From the NCBI RefSeq assembly GCF_003269035.1, contig NZ_QLTK01000021.1, positions 1 to 64,000 of the forward strand: DNA of 64,000 nucleotides. Direction: 5' to 3'. Within the stretch, counting starts at the first letter, position 1. Each line of letters starts with the position of its first letter. Position numbers and translations under genes: made by a program. The DNA is from Paraburkholderia bryophila. GTDB taxonomy: Bacteria > Pseudomonadota > Gammaproteobacteria > Burkholderiales > Burkholderiaceae. The notes below the pieces were generated by a model that was given only the letters and a program-made list of their open reading frames with translations, had not been told where the DNA came from and did not search any database. Shown one piece after another: positions 17,513 through 27,884 of this stretch.

Positions 17513-18506
17513 CTATCTCCGTCCGCGCTGCACGAACGCGACGAAGATAATCACCACGCCCTGCACCGCCGCGTTCAGATACACGCTGATGATGCTGGTG
17601 AGATTCAGAATATTGGCGATCACCGACAGCAGGATCGCGCCGATCACCGTCCCGATCACGCGCCCCTCGCCGCCCTTGAGCGCGGTGCCGCCGACCACGA
17701 CCGATGCGATCGCCTCGAGCTCCCACAGCAAGCCGGTGGTCGGCGTGGCCGAGCCGAGCCGCGGCACGTAGAGCACGGTCGCCACGCCCACGCAGATGCC
17801 GAGCAGCACATAGGTGACGATCTTCACGGTATCGACGCGAATCGCCGCATAGCGCGCGACCTGTTCGTTCGAGCCGATCGCCTGCACGTGACGGCCGAAC
17901 GCGGTGCGATTGAGAATCAGCGCACCGCCGGCGGCCACCACGAGGAAAACCCAGATCGGCACCGGCACGCCGAACAGACTCGCGTAATAAACCGGGCCAT
18001 ACAGATCGGACAGCGAGTTATCCAGCGTCAACGCGCCGCCATCGGCGAGCCACGTCAGTACCGCGCGAAAAATCCCCAACGTGCCCAACGTGACGATGAA
18101 CGGTTCGATCCGTCCTTTGGTAATCAGCAAACCATGCGCGCAGCCGAACAGGCCGCCGAGCACCAGCGCGAACACGATCCCGAGCGTGAGAATCAGCAGC
18201 GGCGCGAACGTATGCCCGCCGACACCCGCCGCGAGCGCGTTCATCAGCCAGATCATGCTGCCGACGATCAGCGCGGCCATCGAGCCGACCGACAGATCGA
18301 TACCGCCCGAGATGATCACGAAGGTCATGCCGACCGCGATGATGCCGATGAACGAGGTGCGCGTGAGCACGTTCATCAGGTTGTCGAGCGTGGCGAAATC
18401 GCGGTTGAGCAGCGTGCCGACGACGCACAGCAGAATCAGCCCGGCGAGCGGTCCGAGCGCATACAGGCGATGCGCGAAGCGCAGCGCGCGCCCGGATTGC
18501 ACGGCT

Positions 18507-18526
<20 letters not shown>
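17513..18526 (-). CDS. Sugar ABC transporter permease (RbsC type)
   Basis: Integral membrane component of a CUT2-type sugar importer, 337 residues with eight to ten hydrophobic helices. It carries the family loop FVIISGGIDLSVGSMAAL (about residues 66-83) and the C-terminal VVGGTALKGGEGRVIGTVIG. Its start overlaps the 3' end of the ATPase gene by about 20 nt, indicating translational coupling. Confidence 0.94.
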
Positions 18527-19996
<1,470 letters not shown>

Positions 19997-20000
<4 letters not shown>

Positions 20001-21088
20001 GCGCTCCCGCGAATCACGAGCCGGTGCGGCAGCAGCACGCCGGGCACGTTCGCCAACGGATTGGCGAGCCGCTGCAGCAACAGACGCGCGGCGGTTTCGC
20101 CCAACTCGCGCATGGGCTGGGCGATCGTGGTGAGCGGTGGGTCGATCTGCGCGGCCAGCGAGATATCGTCGAAACCGACCACCGCGACATCGTCCGGCAC
20201 CCGCTTGCCGACGCTGCGCAAACCGTGGATCACGCCGATCGCGAGCGTATCCGACACCGCGAAAATCGCGCTGGGCGCGTGCGGCGGCAACATCAGCGTG
20301 GCGGCGGCGGAAGCGCCCGCTTCGTAGTCGAGGCTGTTCAGGTTCATGCACCAGCGCCCGTCGGGCGTGATGCCCGCTTCGGTCAATGCGTCGAGATAGC
20401 CTTGCTGACGCTGCCGCGCGTACAGATAGTCGACGTCGGAATTGATCAGGCCGATGCGCTGGTGGCCGCGCGACAGCAGATACCGCACGGCGTCGCCGGC
20501 TGCGCGGTAATTGTCGATGCCCACGTACGGCACGCCCATCGCGGGGTCGAACTCGCAGCACGCGACCCACGGCAGCGCGCTGCTGGCCTCGCCGAGCGCT
20601 TGCTGGATGGTCGCCGGATCGAGGCAGATCGCGCCGTCCGCGCGACGCCGCCGCAGCAGATCGAAGTAGCTGCGCTCGCGGCCCGGATCGGCGCCTGTGT
20701 CGCACAACAGCATGAAGTAGCCATGCTGACGCGCCACGCTGTCGATGCCGCGCACGATCTCCGCATAGAACGGATTGCCGACGTCCGGCACCATGGTCAG
20801 CAGCAGGCGGCTTTCGGCGGTGCGCAGATTGCGCGCGAGTTCGTTGACGCGGTAACCGCTCGCGTCGATAGCGGCGAGGACTTTGTCGCGGGTCGCGGGC
20901 CGCACGTTCTCGTGACCGTTCAGCACACGCGACACCGTGGCCACCGACACCCCCGCCTGTTCCGCGACGCTGGCGATGGACAGGCTGTCAGCCGAACCAC
21001 GCGAGGGCTGGGCGTCGCTCTGAGCGTCGGGCCGGGACCGCGCGCCGGAGGGCGCGGCACGGGCCACTTTGGACGACGGTTTGGACAA
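19997..21088 (-). CDS. LacI-family transcriptional regulator
   Basis: Probable repressor of the sugar operon that it heads. The 363-residue protein has about 35 extra basic/serine residues, then the LacI helix-turn-helix (SLSIASVAEQAGVSVATVSRVLNGHE) and a periplasmic-binding-like effector domain. No ATG precedes the helix-turn-helix, so the TTG at 21088 with AGGCGAG upstream is the likely start; GTG at codon 8 is an alternative. A perfect palindrome lies 15 nt upstream of this start, consistent with autoregulation. Confidence 0.92.
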
Positions 21089-21405
21089 GTGAACTCGCCT
21101 GCAAAATGTAATCGATTACATTTTTGAGCGATAAAAGCCGGAATCGCAAGGTCGGATCGCTAGGGATTAACACGGGGTTGCGCGGTCTCCGCGCGGTGAC
21201 GATCACGTGCCCAGGAGGCGCCCGCCGCGCTTGCGCGCGCCTGTCGCGCGGGCCCGGCGCCCTGCCCGCGGCGGCACGTTTCGACGCCGCCATTTGGTAC
21301 AATCCCGCAGTTACCCTGCCGTGGCCCGCATCGTGAGCGATGCCTTCAGGCCGCCGGTCAGCGGGCAAACCGCCAAACTCGCCCACCCAACCTGCCGAAT
21401 CCACC
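21089..21405. other. Divergent spacer between the sugar operon and the methyltransferase gene
   Basis: This 317-bp region holds the LacI-type operator at its left end and the rightward promoter of the next gene. A TACAAT at 21298-21303 could be a -10 element about 100 nt before the ATG; no matching -35 is convincing. Short open frames here translate into arginine-rich peptides and look non-coding. Confidence 0.45.
21103..21124. promoter_or_regulatory. Perfect palindromic LacI-family operator
   Basis: A 22-bp perfect inverted repeat, half-site AAAATGTAATC, centred on the CG of ATCGAT. The core TGTAATCGATTACA has the even-length, central-CG form typical of LacI-family operators. It lies 15 nt before the TTG start of the LacI-type gene. 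No second copy was seen in the window. Confidence 0.8.
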
Positions 21406-22059
21406 ATGAACATCGAGCAAGCGCGTTTCAACATGATCGAACAGCAGATCCGCCCCTGGGAAGTGCTCGACCAGGACGTGCTGAATCTGCTCTCGATCGT
21501 CAAGCGTGAACATTTCGTCCCCACCGCTTACCGCGATCTGGCCTTCGTCGACTTCGAAGTGCCGCTGCCGGCCGGCCAGCACATGCTGGCGCCGCGCGTC
21601 GAAGCGCGCGTGCTGCAGGAACTGGCGGTGAAGAAACACGAAAGCGTGCTCGAAATCGGCGCGGGCTCGGGTTATATGGCGGCGCTGCTCGCGCATCGCG
21701 CGCAACACGTGCTGACGGTAGATATCGAACCGGAACTGGCTGAACTGGCCAAGGCCAACCTGATCGCCAACGGCGTGCTGAACGCCGAAGTCGCCACCGG
21801 CGACGCATCGCGCGGCTGGGCCAACGCCGCCCCGTACGACGTGATCTGCGTGTCGGGCGGCCTGCCGGTGCTGCCGCAGGAAATCCTCGAGCACCTGAAG
21901 ATCGGCGGCCGCCTCGCGGCGTTCGTCGGCACCGCGCCGGTCATGAAGGCGCAAGTGATCACGCGCATCGACGAGAAGCAATACCGTATTGCCGATGTCT
22001 TCGAAACCTACGTCGAGCCGCTGGTCAACGCCGTGCAGCCGCCGCGTTTCAAGTTCTGA
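21406..22059 (+). CDS. Protein-L-isoaspartate O-methyltransferase-like protein
   Basis: SAM-dependent methyltransferase of the PIMT/Pcm family, 217 residues. It starts MNIEQARFNMIEQQIRPWEV; the SAM motif is VLEIGAGSGYMAALL (near residue 80), and the segment GQHMLAPRVEARVLQEL aligns with the family region around the isoaspartate site. The usual PIMT motif has Ser-Gln-Pro or similar before it, here AGQHML, so activity on isoaspartyl residues is not certain. The ATG at 21406 follows a non-coding leader. It is followed by the rhodanese and TolC-family genes on the same strand. Confidence 0.88.
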   Translation: MNIEQARFNMIEQQIRPWEVLDQDVLNLLSIVKREHFVPTAYRDLAFVDFEVPLPAGQHMLAPRVEARVLQELAVKKHESVLEIGAGSGYMAALLAHRAQHVLTVDIEPELAELAKANLIANGVLNAEVATGDASRGWANAAPYDVICVSGGLPVLPQEILEHLKIGGRLAAFVGTAPVMKAQVITRIDEKQYRIADVFETYVEPLVNAVQPPRFKF

Positions 22060-22158
22060 TTCGCCTGGCCGGCCGCTCGTCGCCGGGCAAGCTCGAATCA
22101 CACGCATTGATACGGACGGCCGGCATGGCCGCCGTCCTCTGAACCGGAAGTCCCGCTG

Positions 22159-22482
22159 ATGCAAAATCTGACCGCTCCCGCGCTCGCCGAATGGCTCGCC
22201 GACACCTCGCGCCCCGCGCCCGTGCTGCTCGACGTGCGCGAACCGTGGGAAATCCAGACGGCCTCCCTGGCCGGCGCCGTGTCGATCCCCATGCGTGAGA
22301 TTTCCGCACGCAGCGAAGAACTCGACGACGACGCGCAAATCGTCTGCGTCTGCCATCACGGCGCGCGCAGCGCCCAGGTCGCCATGTTCCTCGAATCGCG
22401 CGGCCATAAAAACGTGTTCAATCTGCAAGGCGGAATCGACGCGTGGTCGCGTCAGGTCGATCCGTCGGTTCCCACCTACTGA
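22159..22482 (+). CDS. Single-domain rhodanese-like sulfurtransferase
   Basis: A 107-residue cytoplasmic rhodanese domain. Key features are the LLDVREPWE motif, the GAVSIPMREI segment and the active loop C65-H-H-G-A-R after VCV, whose cysteine would carry the persulfide. The family transfers sulfur to cyanide or to protein acceptors; the real acceptor is unknown. Compact GlpE-like size. It lies 99 nt after the methyltransferase and 13 nt before the TolC-family gene, probably in one transcript. Confidence 0.92.
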   Translation: MQNLTAPALAEWLADTSRPAPVLLDVREPWEIQTASLAGAVSIPMREISARSEELDDDAQIVCVCHHGARSAQVAMFLESRGHKNVFNLQGGIDAWSRQVDPSVPTY

Positions 22483-22495
22483 GCCCACTGCCGCG

Positions 22496-24025
22496 ATGAT
22501 GCGCCTCCGGGTGCCGGTCTTCGCGGCCGCTCTGGCGCTGGCCGGCACGCTGCCCGCGCACGCTGTCGGCCTGTCCCAACTCTACGACGAAGCGCTCTCC
22601 AGCGACGCGCAGCTTCAAAGCGCGCGCGCCGCCCTCGCTGCCAACAGCGAAGAGTTGCCGCTCGCGCGCGCCAAACTGTTGCCGCAGGTCTCGGCCTCGC
22701 TGTCCGCGAACCGTCAGAGCACCGACTTCGGCGGCGGCTTTCCGTCTTCGTACGGCAATAGCAACGGCTATACCATTTCGCTCACCCAGCCGCTGATTCA
22801 TGTGGACAGCTGGTACGGCTATGCGCAGGGCAAGCTCGCGGTGGAGTCGGCGCAAGCCTCGTTCGCGCAGGCTCGCCAGGATCTGATCGTGCGGCTCGGC
22901 CAGGCGTATTTCGACGCACTGTCCGCGCAGGACAGCCTCGCGATCGCGCGCTCGCAGAAGGCGTCGATCGCGCAGCAACTGGAATCGGCCAAGCGCTCGT
23001 TCGAAGTCGGCAACACCACGATCACCGACACCAACGAAGCGCAGGCCAAATACGATCAGGCGGTCTCGCAGGAAATCGCCGCCCGGAACGACCTCGCGGT
23101 GAAGCTGGCGGCGCTGCAGCAGATCGTCGGGCATCCGGTCGAGAAAGTCGACGGGCTGGTTGCCGGCGCGCCGCTACCGCCGCCCGTGCCCGCCGACATC
23201 AACCAGTGGACCGATACCGCCAGCGACGCCAACTACCAGGTCGTCATCAAGCAGATCGCGCTGTCCACCGCGCAACGCGAAACCTCCAAGGCCAAGGCCG
23301 GCCATCTGCCGACCGTCGATCTGGTCGCGAGCCGCTCGCGCAGCAGCCTCGGCGCGGCCGGCGCGGGCAACTTCGGCGGGAACTTCGGCGGCGGCTTCGG
23401 CAGCGGAGCCGAAACGCCCACGGCCGGCACGCCGGCGCTGGCCGCTGAATTGGGCAATCTCGGTTCGTCGTACACGAACAGCACGATCGGCGTGCAGGTC
23501 ACGATTCCCCTTTTTGCCGGCGGCGCGACACAAAGCCGGGTGCGTCAAACGCTCGCGCTCGAAGACCAGGCCGCCGCCGATCTCGATACCGCGCGGCGCA
23601 ATGCGGCGCTGTCCGCGCGCCAGGCGTTTCTCGGCGTGGTGAGCGGGCTCGCCCAGGTGCGCGCGTTGCAGACCGCCGAGCGTTCGGCGAACACGTCGCT
23701 CGAGTCGAACCTGCTGGGTTATCAGGTGGGCGTGCGAATCAATATCGACGTGCTCAACGCGCAGGATCAGTTGTTCTCCGCTCGGCGCGATCTGGCGAAG
23801 GCGCGTTACGACACGCTGATCAATAGCCTCAAGCTGAAGGCGTCGACGGCGGATCTCACCGATCAGGACGTGCTGCAGTTGAGCGCGCTGCTGTCGCCGG
23901 TCGACGACGGCGCGTTGACCGCTTTGCCCGCGGTGCCGACGGTGCCGCATCCGGGGATCGCGGCGAAAGGTGCGGCCGGGAAGCTGGGACGGCGGGCAAT
24001 GCCGAATGCGGCGGGGTCGCAGTAG
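22496..24025 (+). CDS. TolC-family outer-membrane channel protein
   Basis: Outer-membrane exit duct for type I secretion or drug efflux, 509 residues. It starts MMRLRVPVFAAALALAGTLP with a signal peptide ending near AHA, then GLSQLYDEALSSDAQLQSA, the typical first helix. The two outer-membrane-efflux repeats follow, with an inserted Gly-rich stretch (about residues 290-305) in the second half. A second ATG lies three bases on. The open frame upstream to 22295 overlaps the rhodanese gene and is rejected. No secretion ATPase gene is near. Confidence 0.92.
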   Translation: MMRLRVPVFAAALALAGTLPAHAVGLSQLYDEALSSDAQLQSARAALAANSEELPLARAKLLPQVSASLSANRQSTDFGGGFPSSYGNSNGYTISLTQPLIHVDSWYGYAQGKLAVESAQASFAQARQDLIVRLGQAYFDALSAQDSLAIARSQKASIAQQLESAKRSFEVGNTTITDTNEAQAKYDQAVSQEIAARNDLAVKLAALQQIVGHPVEKVDGLVAGAPLPPPVPADINQWTDTASDANYQVVIKQIALSTAQRETSKAKAGHLPTVDLVASRSRSSLGAAGAGNFGGNFGGGFGSGAETPTAGTPALAAELGNLGSSYTNSTIGVQVTIPLFAGGATQSRVRQTLALEDQAAADLDTARRNAALSARQAFLGVVSGLAQVRALQTAERSANTSLESNLLGYQVGVRINIDVLNAQDQLFSARRDLAKARYDTLINSLKLKASTADLTDQDVLQLSALLSPVDDGALTALPAVPTVPHPGIAAKGAAGKLGRRAMPNAAGSQ

Positions 24026-24138
24026 GAGGTAGCGAGCCTGTCATTGCACCGATTCGCACATTCGTTTCGGACATTTCGTACGGTTTCCTGATCGTTACGC
24101 AGGCACCATGCTTCGACCTTTTTTGGGAGAGCATGGTA

Positions 24139-24597
24139 ATGAAACTGATAAAGGCCGCGCTCGCGGCCTCGGCTTTCTGGCCGTTAGCGTCTTACGCCGT
24201 GCTGGGCGGTGCGCCCGGCGCCAACGCCGGCGCGACAGCCCGGTCGATGCTGCAGTCCGCAGCGCCTCGCAATACGTCCGCTTCGGCCGCGCCCTACACG
24301 ATGCACGCAACCGAAGACGCCGACGGCGTGACCATCCACGAATATGCGCTGCCCACCAACGTGGTGTTCGCGGTGAGCTGGCAAGGTCCGGTGCGGCCGG
24401 ATATGCGGGCGCTGCTCGGCAGTTACTTTCCCGCCTTTGCGAATGCCGGCGCCAGCCAGACGCGCGGCGCCGGCCCACTGGTCGAACACAGCAGCGATTT
24501 TCATATCGAATCGGCGGGCCGCCCGGGTCACGCGTTCGGCAAGGCGTATTTACCGCGCCTCGTTCCCGCCAACGTCCGCGTGGATCAACTGCCATGA
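24139..24597 (+). CDS. DUF2844 exported protein
   Basis: A 152-residue exported protein. The start MKLIKAALAASAFWPLASYA is a signal peptide, cleaved near SYA. The mature part contains the DUF2844-like stretch VTIHEYALPTNVVFAVSWQG, then PDMRALLGSYFPAF. GGGAGAG-type ribosome-binding sequence GGGAGAG is spaced better for the ATG at 24139 than for the ATG at 24133. No catalytic motif is seen and function is unknown. Its stop overlaps the ATG of the DUF3443 gene (ATGA), so the two are translated together and probably act together outside the cytoplasm. Confidence 0.85.
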   Translation: MKLIKAALAASAFWPLASYAVLGGAPGANAGATARSMLQSAAPRNTSASAAPYTMHATEDADGVTIHEYALPTNVVFAVSWQGPVRPDMRALLGSYFPAFANAGASQTRGAGPLVEHSSDFHIESAGRPGHAFGKAYLPRLVPANVRVDQLP

Positions 24598-26186
24598 AAC
24601 AGCGCGCTGATTCAGCCAACACCCTCGGCATGAAGACGCTCAACAAGGCGCTGTGCGGCGCACTGCTGACAGCAGGCTTAGCGCTGAGCGGTTGCGGCGG
24701 CGGTAGCGGCGGTAGCGGCGGCGCCGATGGGAACGATAGCGACAGCGCGGCGAAAAGTAACGGCGCGGTGGTGCCGGTGACGCCGGCGTCGGGTTCCGCA
24801 GCTACTGTGTTGCCGAAGCCCACGCCGACGCCAAAACCGGCTCCGACTCCGGCGCCAACTCCAGCACCGACACCAACTCCAATTCCGGCTCCAACACCAA
24901 CGCCGACTCCGACTCCGACTCCGACACCAACGCCGACGCCGACGCCAACGCCAACGCCAACACCAACACCAACACCAACACCGACTCCAACACCGACTCC
25001 GACTCCAACACCGACTCCGACTCCAACACCGACTCCAACTCCAACTCCAACTCCAACTCCAACGCCAACACCCACCCCCGACACCAACACCGCCCCCATC
25101 ACCGTCGAGCGATGGACAGGCGACTTCGCCAACATGCCATTCGTCACGATCACGATCTGCCTCCCCGGCGTTCAGGGCGGCGATCGATGCGCGACGATCG
25201 ATCACATCCAGCTCGACACCGGCTCGGTCGGCCTACGCGTTCTCGGCAGTGCGCTGGGCCCGTCCCTCACCGCCCGCCTGCCGGCCCAAACGGGCGCGAC
25301 CGACGACCCGACCGGCAATGCATCCATCGCCGAATGCGCGGTGTTCGGCTCCGGCTTCACCTGGGGATCCGTGCGCCGCGCCGACGTGACGATCGGCGGT
25401 AAGACGGCGGGCAATCTACCGCTTCAGTTGATCGCCGGCGGCAAGGACGCCACCCCGCCGGACTGCCAGTCGCGCGGCGGCACCGAGCTGGGCACCGTCG
25501 ATCAGCTCGGCGCCAATGGCGTGCTCGGCATCGGCCCGGCGCAGCGCGACCACCCGGCCGCCGCGCAATACGTGCTGCCGTCCGGCTACTACTACTGCTC
25601 CTCCACGACGTCTTGCACCAACACCCGCGTGCCGCTCGATACCCAGGTCATGAATCCGGTCGCCGACTTCACGTCGGACAACAACGGCACGCTCATCCGC
25701 TTGCCGGCGTTGCCCCCAGGCGGTCAGGCAAGCGTGGCCGGTACGCTGGTGTTCGGCATCGGCACCCGGCAGAACAACGCGCTGCCGTCGAACCCGAACG
25801 TGCTCGTGCTCGACCAGTACGGCTATTTCCCGACCACCTACAAGGGCACCCGCTACACCAGCGCGATCGACAGCGGTTCCAACGCGAACATCTTCATCGA
25901 TACGACGGTCCCCTATTCAGGCCCGTGGTACATGCCGGCCACGACGCTCAGTCTGTCCGCGATCCTGAGCGGCATCGACAAGGCCGCGTCGCCGGTCACG
26001 GTGCCGTTCTCGCTGGCCAACGGCTGGAGCTTGCTGGCAAACCGCCATGCGGCCTACGACAGCCTCGGCGCGCCATCGGGCGGCATGTTCGTCTGGGGCC
26101 TGCCGTTCTTCTTCGGCCGTAACGTGTACACGGCCATCGACAACGTGACGGTCGGCAAACAAACCGCGCCATTCATCGCCTTCTGA
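24594..26186 (+). CDS. DUF3443 lipoprotein with Pro-Thr stalk; pepsin-like aspartic protease motifs
   Basis: A 530-residue lipoprotein. The signal peptide ends in the lipobox LSGC, followed by a Gly/Ser linker, a Pro-Thr repeat of about 45 dipeptides (residues about 75-162), then a globular domain of about 365 residues. This domain has D208-T-G-S in IDHIQLDTGSVGLRVL, N308-GVLGIG, D426-S-G-S in YTSAIDSGSNANIFID and, close to the end, W501-GLPFFFGRNVYTAID. In order and spacing these match the two catalytic Asp motifs, the DGILGLG loop and the C-terminal signature of pepsin-type (A1) proteases. The family name is established; the protease reading is my inference. A start at 24630 (MKTLNK) is also possible. 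Confidence 0.85.
   Translation: MKQRADSANTLGMKTLNKALCGALLTAGLALSGCGGGSGGSGGADGNDSDSAAKSNGAVVPVTPASGSAATVLPKPTPTPKPAPTPAPTPAPTPTPIPAPTPTPTPTPTPTPTPTPTPTPTPTPTPTPTPTPTPTPTPTPTPTPTPTPTPTPTPTPTPTPTPDTNTAPITVERWTGDFANMPFVTITICLPGVQGGDRCATIDHIQLDTGSVGLRVLGSALGPSLTARLPAQTGATDDPTGNASIAECAVFGSGFTWGSVRRADVTIGGKTAGNLPLQLIAGGKDATPPDCQSRGGTELGTVDQLGANGVLGIGPAQRDHPAAAQYVLPSGYYYCSSTTSCTNTRVPLDTQVMNPVADFTSDNNGTLIRLPALPPGGQASVAGTLVFGIGTRQNNALPSNPNVLVLDQYGYFPTTYKGTRYTSAIDSGSNANIFIDTTVPYSGPWYMPATTLSLSAILSGIDKAASPVTVPFSLANGWSLLANRHAAYDSLGAPSGGMFVWGLPFFFGRNVYTAIDNVTVGKQTAPFIAF
24812..25080 (+). repeat. Tandem hexanucleotide array encoding the Pro-Thr stalk
   Basis: About 45 degenerate CCNACN-type hexamers (mostly CCGACT, CCAACA, CCAACT, CCGACA) code for repeated Pro-Thr, with a few Pro-Ala and Pro-Lys variants at the left end. 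Because the unit is six bases, gain or loss of units changes stalk length without shifting the frame. Confidence 0.9.
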
Positions 26187-26218
26187 TCGAAAGCGGCACG
26201 TCCCGTCGAGCCATGCAA

Positions 26219-26250
26219 AAGGCCAGCGCCGCAAAGCGCTGGCCTTTTTT
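26219..26250 (+). terminator. Rho-independent terminator after the DUF3443 gene
   Basis: An 11-bp perfect stem (AAGGCCAGCGC, loop CGCAAA, GCGCTGGCCTT) followed by T residues to 26250, 33 nt after the stop codon. A-run on the left and T-run on the right could let it work in both directions. Confidence 0.9.
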
Positions 26251-26480
26251 ATGCATGGGCAACCGTTGGTTGCGTGCACAACCGCGCAGCGGCCATGCAC
26301 CGCCAACGCCCGCTGGCGGATACACACGCTTCGTCGCGGCGCGACGCGCACCCGAACGAGGCGCGGCGCAGGATCGTGCACCAGTTTTGCGCCGCATCCC
26401 GCGTTCATTACGCATAACTGACTGCCGTCGCAGCCGCGCCGCAGCGCGCAAACCGCGAAGCACAAGCCGAATTTACAGCA

Positions 26481-26496
26481 TGGCATGTGGCTTGCA
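26481..26496 (+). promoter_or_regulatory. Sigma-54 (RpoN) -24/-12 promoter of the urt operon
   Basis: TGGCAT-N5-TTGCA with the invariant GG (26482-26483) and GC (26494-26495) separated by exactly 10 bases, as required for RpoN. It lies 90 nt before the urtA ATG, giving a predicted start of transcription near 26507 and a leader of about 80 nt. It fits nitrogen control of urea uptake. Confidence 0.75.
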
Positions 26497-26585
26497 GTAC
26501 ACAAACGGCAAGTCATGCGGGATAAGCCCTGCTGGCTGAAATCGACGCCCATAAACAGTCACCATCTAATGGCAAGGGGATACAC

Positions 26586-27884
26586 ATGAAACGTCGCAGT
26601 CTGTTGAAGTTCGGCTCCATGTCGGGCGCGCTCGCGCTGGCAGGCCAGGTTCCGTTCGCGCAAGCGCAGTCCGACAGTGGTCCGATCAAGGTGGGTATTC
26701 TGCATTCGCTGTCCGGCACCATGGCGATCTCGGAGACGTCCCTGAAAGACACCGCGTTGATGACCATTTCGGAAATCAACAAAAGCGGTGGCGTGATGGG
26801 ACGTCAGATCCAGCCGGTGGTGGTCGATCCGGCGTCGAACTGGCCGCTGTTCGCCGAAAAAGCACGTCAGCTGATTACCCAGGAGAAGTGCGCGGCGGTG
26901 TTCGGCTGCTGGACCTCGGTATCGCGCAAATCGGTGCTGCCGGTGTTCGAGGAACTGAACGGCCTGCTGTTCTACCCGGTCCAGTACGAGGGCGAGGAAA
27001 TGTCGCGCAACGTGTTCTACACGGGCGCCGCGCCGAATCAGCAGGCGATTCCCGCGACCGAATATCTGATGAGCGCGGAAGGCGGCGGCGCCAAGCGCTA
27101 CTTTCTGTTGGGCACCGACTATGTGTACCCCCGCACCACCAACAAGATTCTGCGCGCGTTCCTCAAATCCAAAGGCGTGCAGGACGCCGATATCCAGGAG
27201 GTCTACACGCCGTTCGGCCACAGCGACTATCAGACCATCGTCGCGAACATCAAGACCTTCTCGCAAGGCGGCAAGACCGCGGTGATCTCCACGGTGAACG
27301 GCGATTCGAACGTGCCGTTCTACAAGGAACTCGGCAACCAGGGGCTGAAGGCGACGGATGTGCCGGTGGTCGCGTTCTCGGTCGGCGAGGAAGAACTGCG
27401 CGGCATCGATACGAAGCCGCTGGTCGGCAATCTCGCGGCGTGGAACTACTTCATGTCGCTGCGCAATCCGGAGAACACCAAGTTCAAGGCGATGTTCGCC
27501 AAGTGGGTGAAGGACAACAACCTGCCGGGCGGCGACAAGCGCGTGACGAACGACCCGATGGAAGCCACCTTCGTGGGCATTCACATGTGGAAGCAGGCGG
27601 TCGAGAAAGCGAAGAGCGCCGACGTCGACAAGGTGCGCGTGGCGATGATCGGCCAGACCTTCAACGCGCCGTCGGGCTTCGTGCTGACCATGGACGGCAA
27701 TCACCATCTGCACAAACCGGTGATGATCGGCGAAGTACGCGCGGACGGCCAGTTCAACGTCGTGTGGCGCACCAAGACCGCGATTCGCGCGCAGCCGTGG
27801 AGTCCGTTCATTGCCGGCAATTCGAGCAAGCCGGATATCGTCAGCTCGATCCCGGCATTCCTCAAGCGCTCGCGCGTGGCGTAA
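26586..27884 (+). CDS. urtA: Urea ABC transporter substrate-binding protein
   Basis: Periplasmic urea-binding protein, 432 residues. The N terminus (MKRRSLLKFGSMSGALALAG) carries a twin-arginine-like KRRSLLK motif, with cleavage near AQA. The UrtA signatures follow: IKVGILHSLSGTMAISETSL, AVFGCWTSVSRKSVLPVFEE, LLFYPVQYEGEE and FLLGTDYVYPRTTN. The ATG has AAGGGG upstream. First gene of the urt operon, behind the sigma-54 promoter. Confidence 0.96.
   Translation: MKRRSLLKFGSMSGALALAGQVPFAQAQSDSGPIKVGILHSLSGTMAISETSLKDTALMTISEINKSGGVMGRQIQPVVVDPASNWPLFAEKARQLITQEKCAAVFGCWTSVSRKSVLPVFEELNGLLFYPVQYEGEEMSRNVFYTGAAPNQQAIPATEYLMSAEGGGAKRYFLLGTDYVYPRTTNKILRAFLKSKGVQDADIQEVYTPFGHSDYQTIVANIKTFSQGGKTAVISTVNGDSNVPFYKELGNQGLKATDVPVVAFSVGEEELRGIDTKPLVGNLAAWNYFMSLRNPENTKFKAMFAKWVKDNNLPGGDKRVTNDPMEATFVGIHMWKQAVEKAKSADVDKVRVAMIGQTFNAPSGFVLTMDGNHHLHKPVMIGEVRADGQFNVVWRTKTAIRAQPWSPFIAGNSSKPDIVSSIPAFLKRSRVA

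Larger units (their letters stand above)
26187..26585. other. Intergenic region between the DUF3443 gene and urtA
   Basis: This 399-bp region contains a strong rho-independent terminator near its left end and a sigma-54-type promoter near its right end. A short perfect hairpin (GCAACC, GTT, GGTTGC at 26259-26273) also occurs. TGCACC at 26377-26382 followed by a GCGC could be an imperfect NtrC half-site pair, about 100 bp before the promoter. No gene is seen. Confidence 0.55.

Noticed and set aside
24812..25080. Possible CRISPR-like array
   Set aside because: The repeats are contiguous 6-bp coding units without spacers.
24095..25153. Open frame with a long Gly-Val repeat antisense to the Pro-Thr stalk
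   Set aside because: It is the reverse reading of the hexanucleotide array; the sense frame has a lipobox, family match and correct start.
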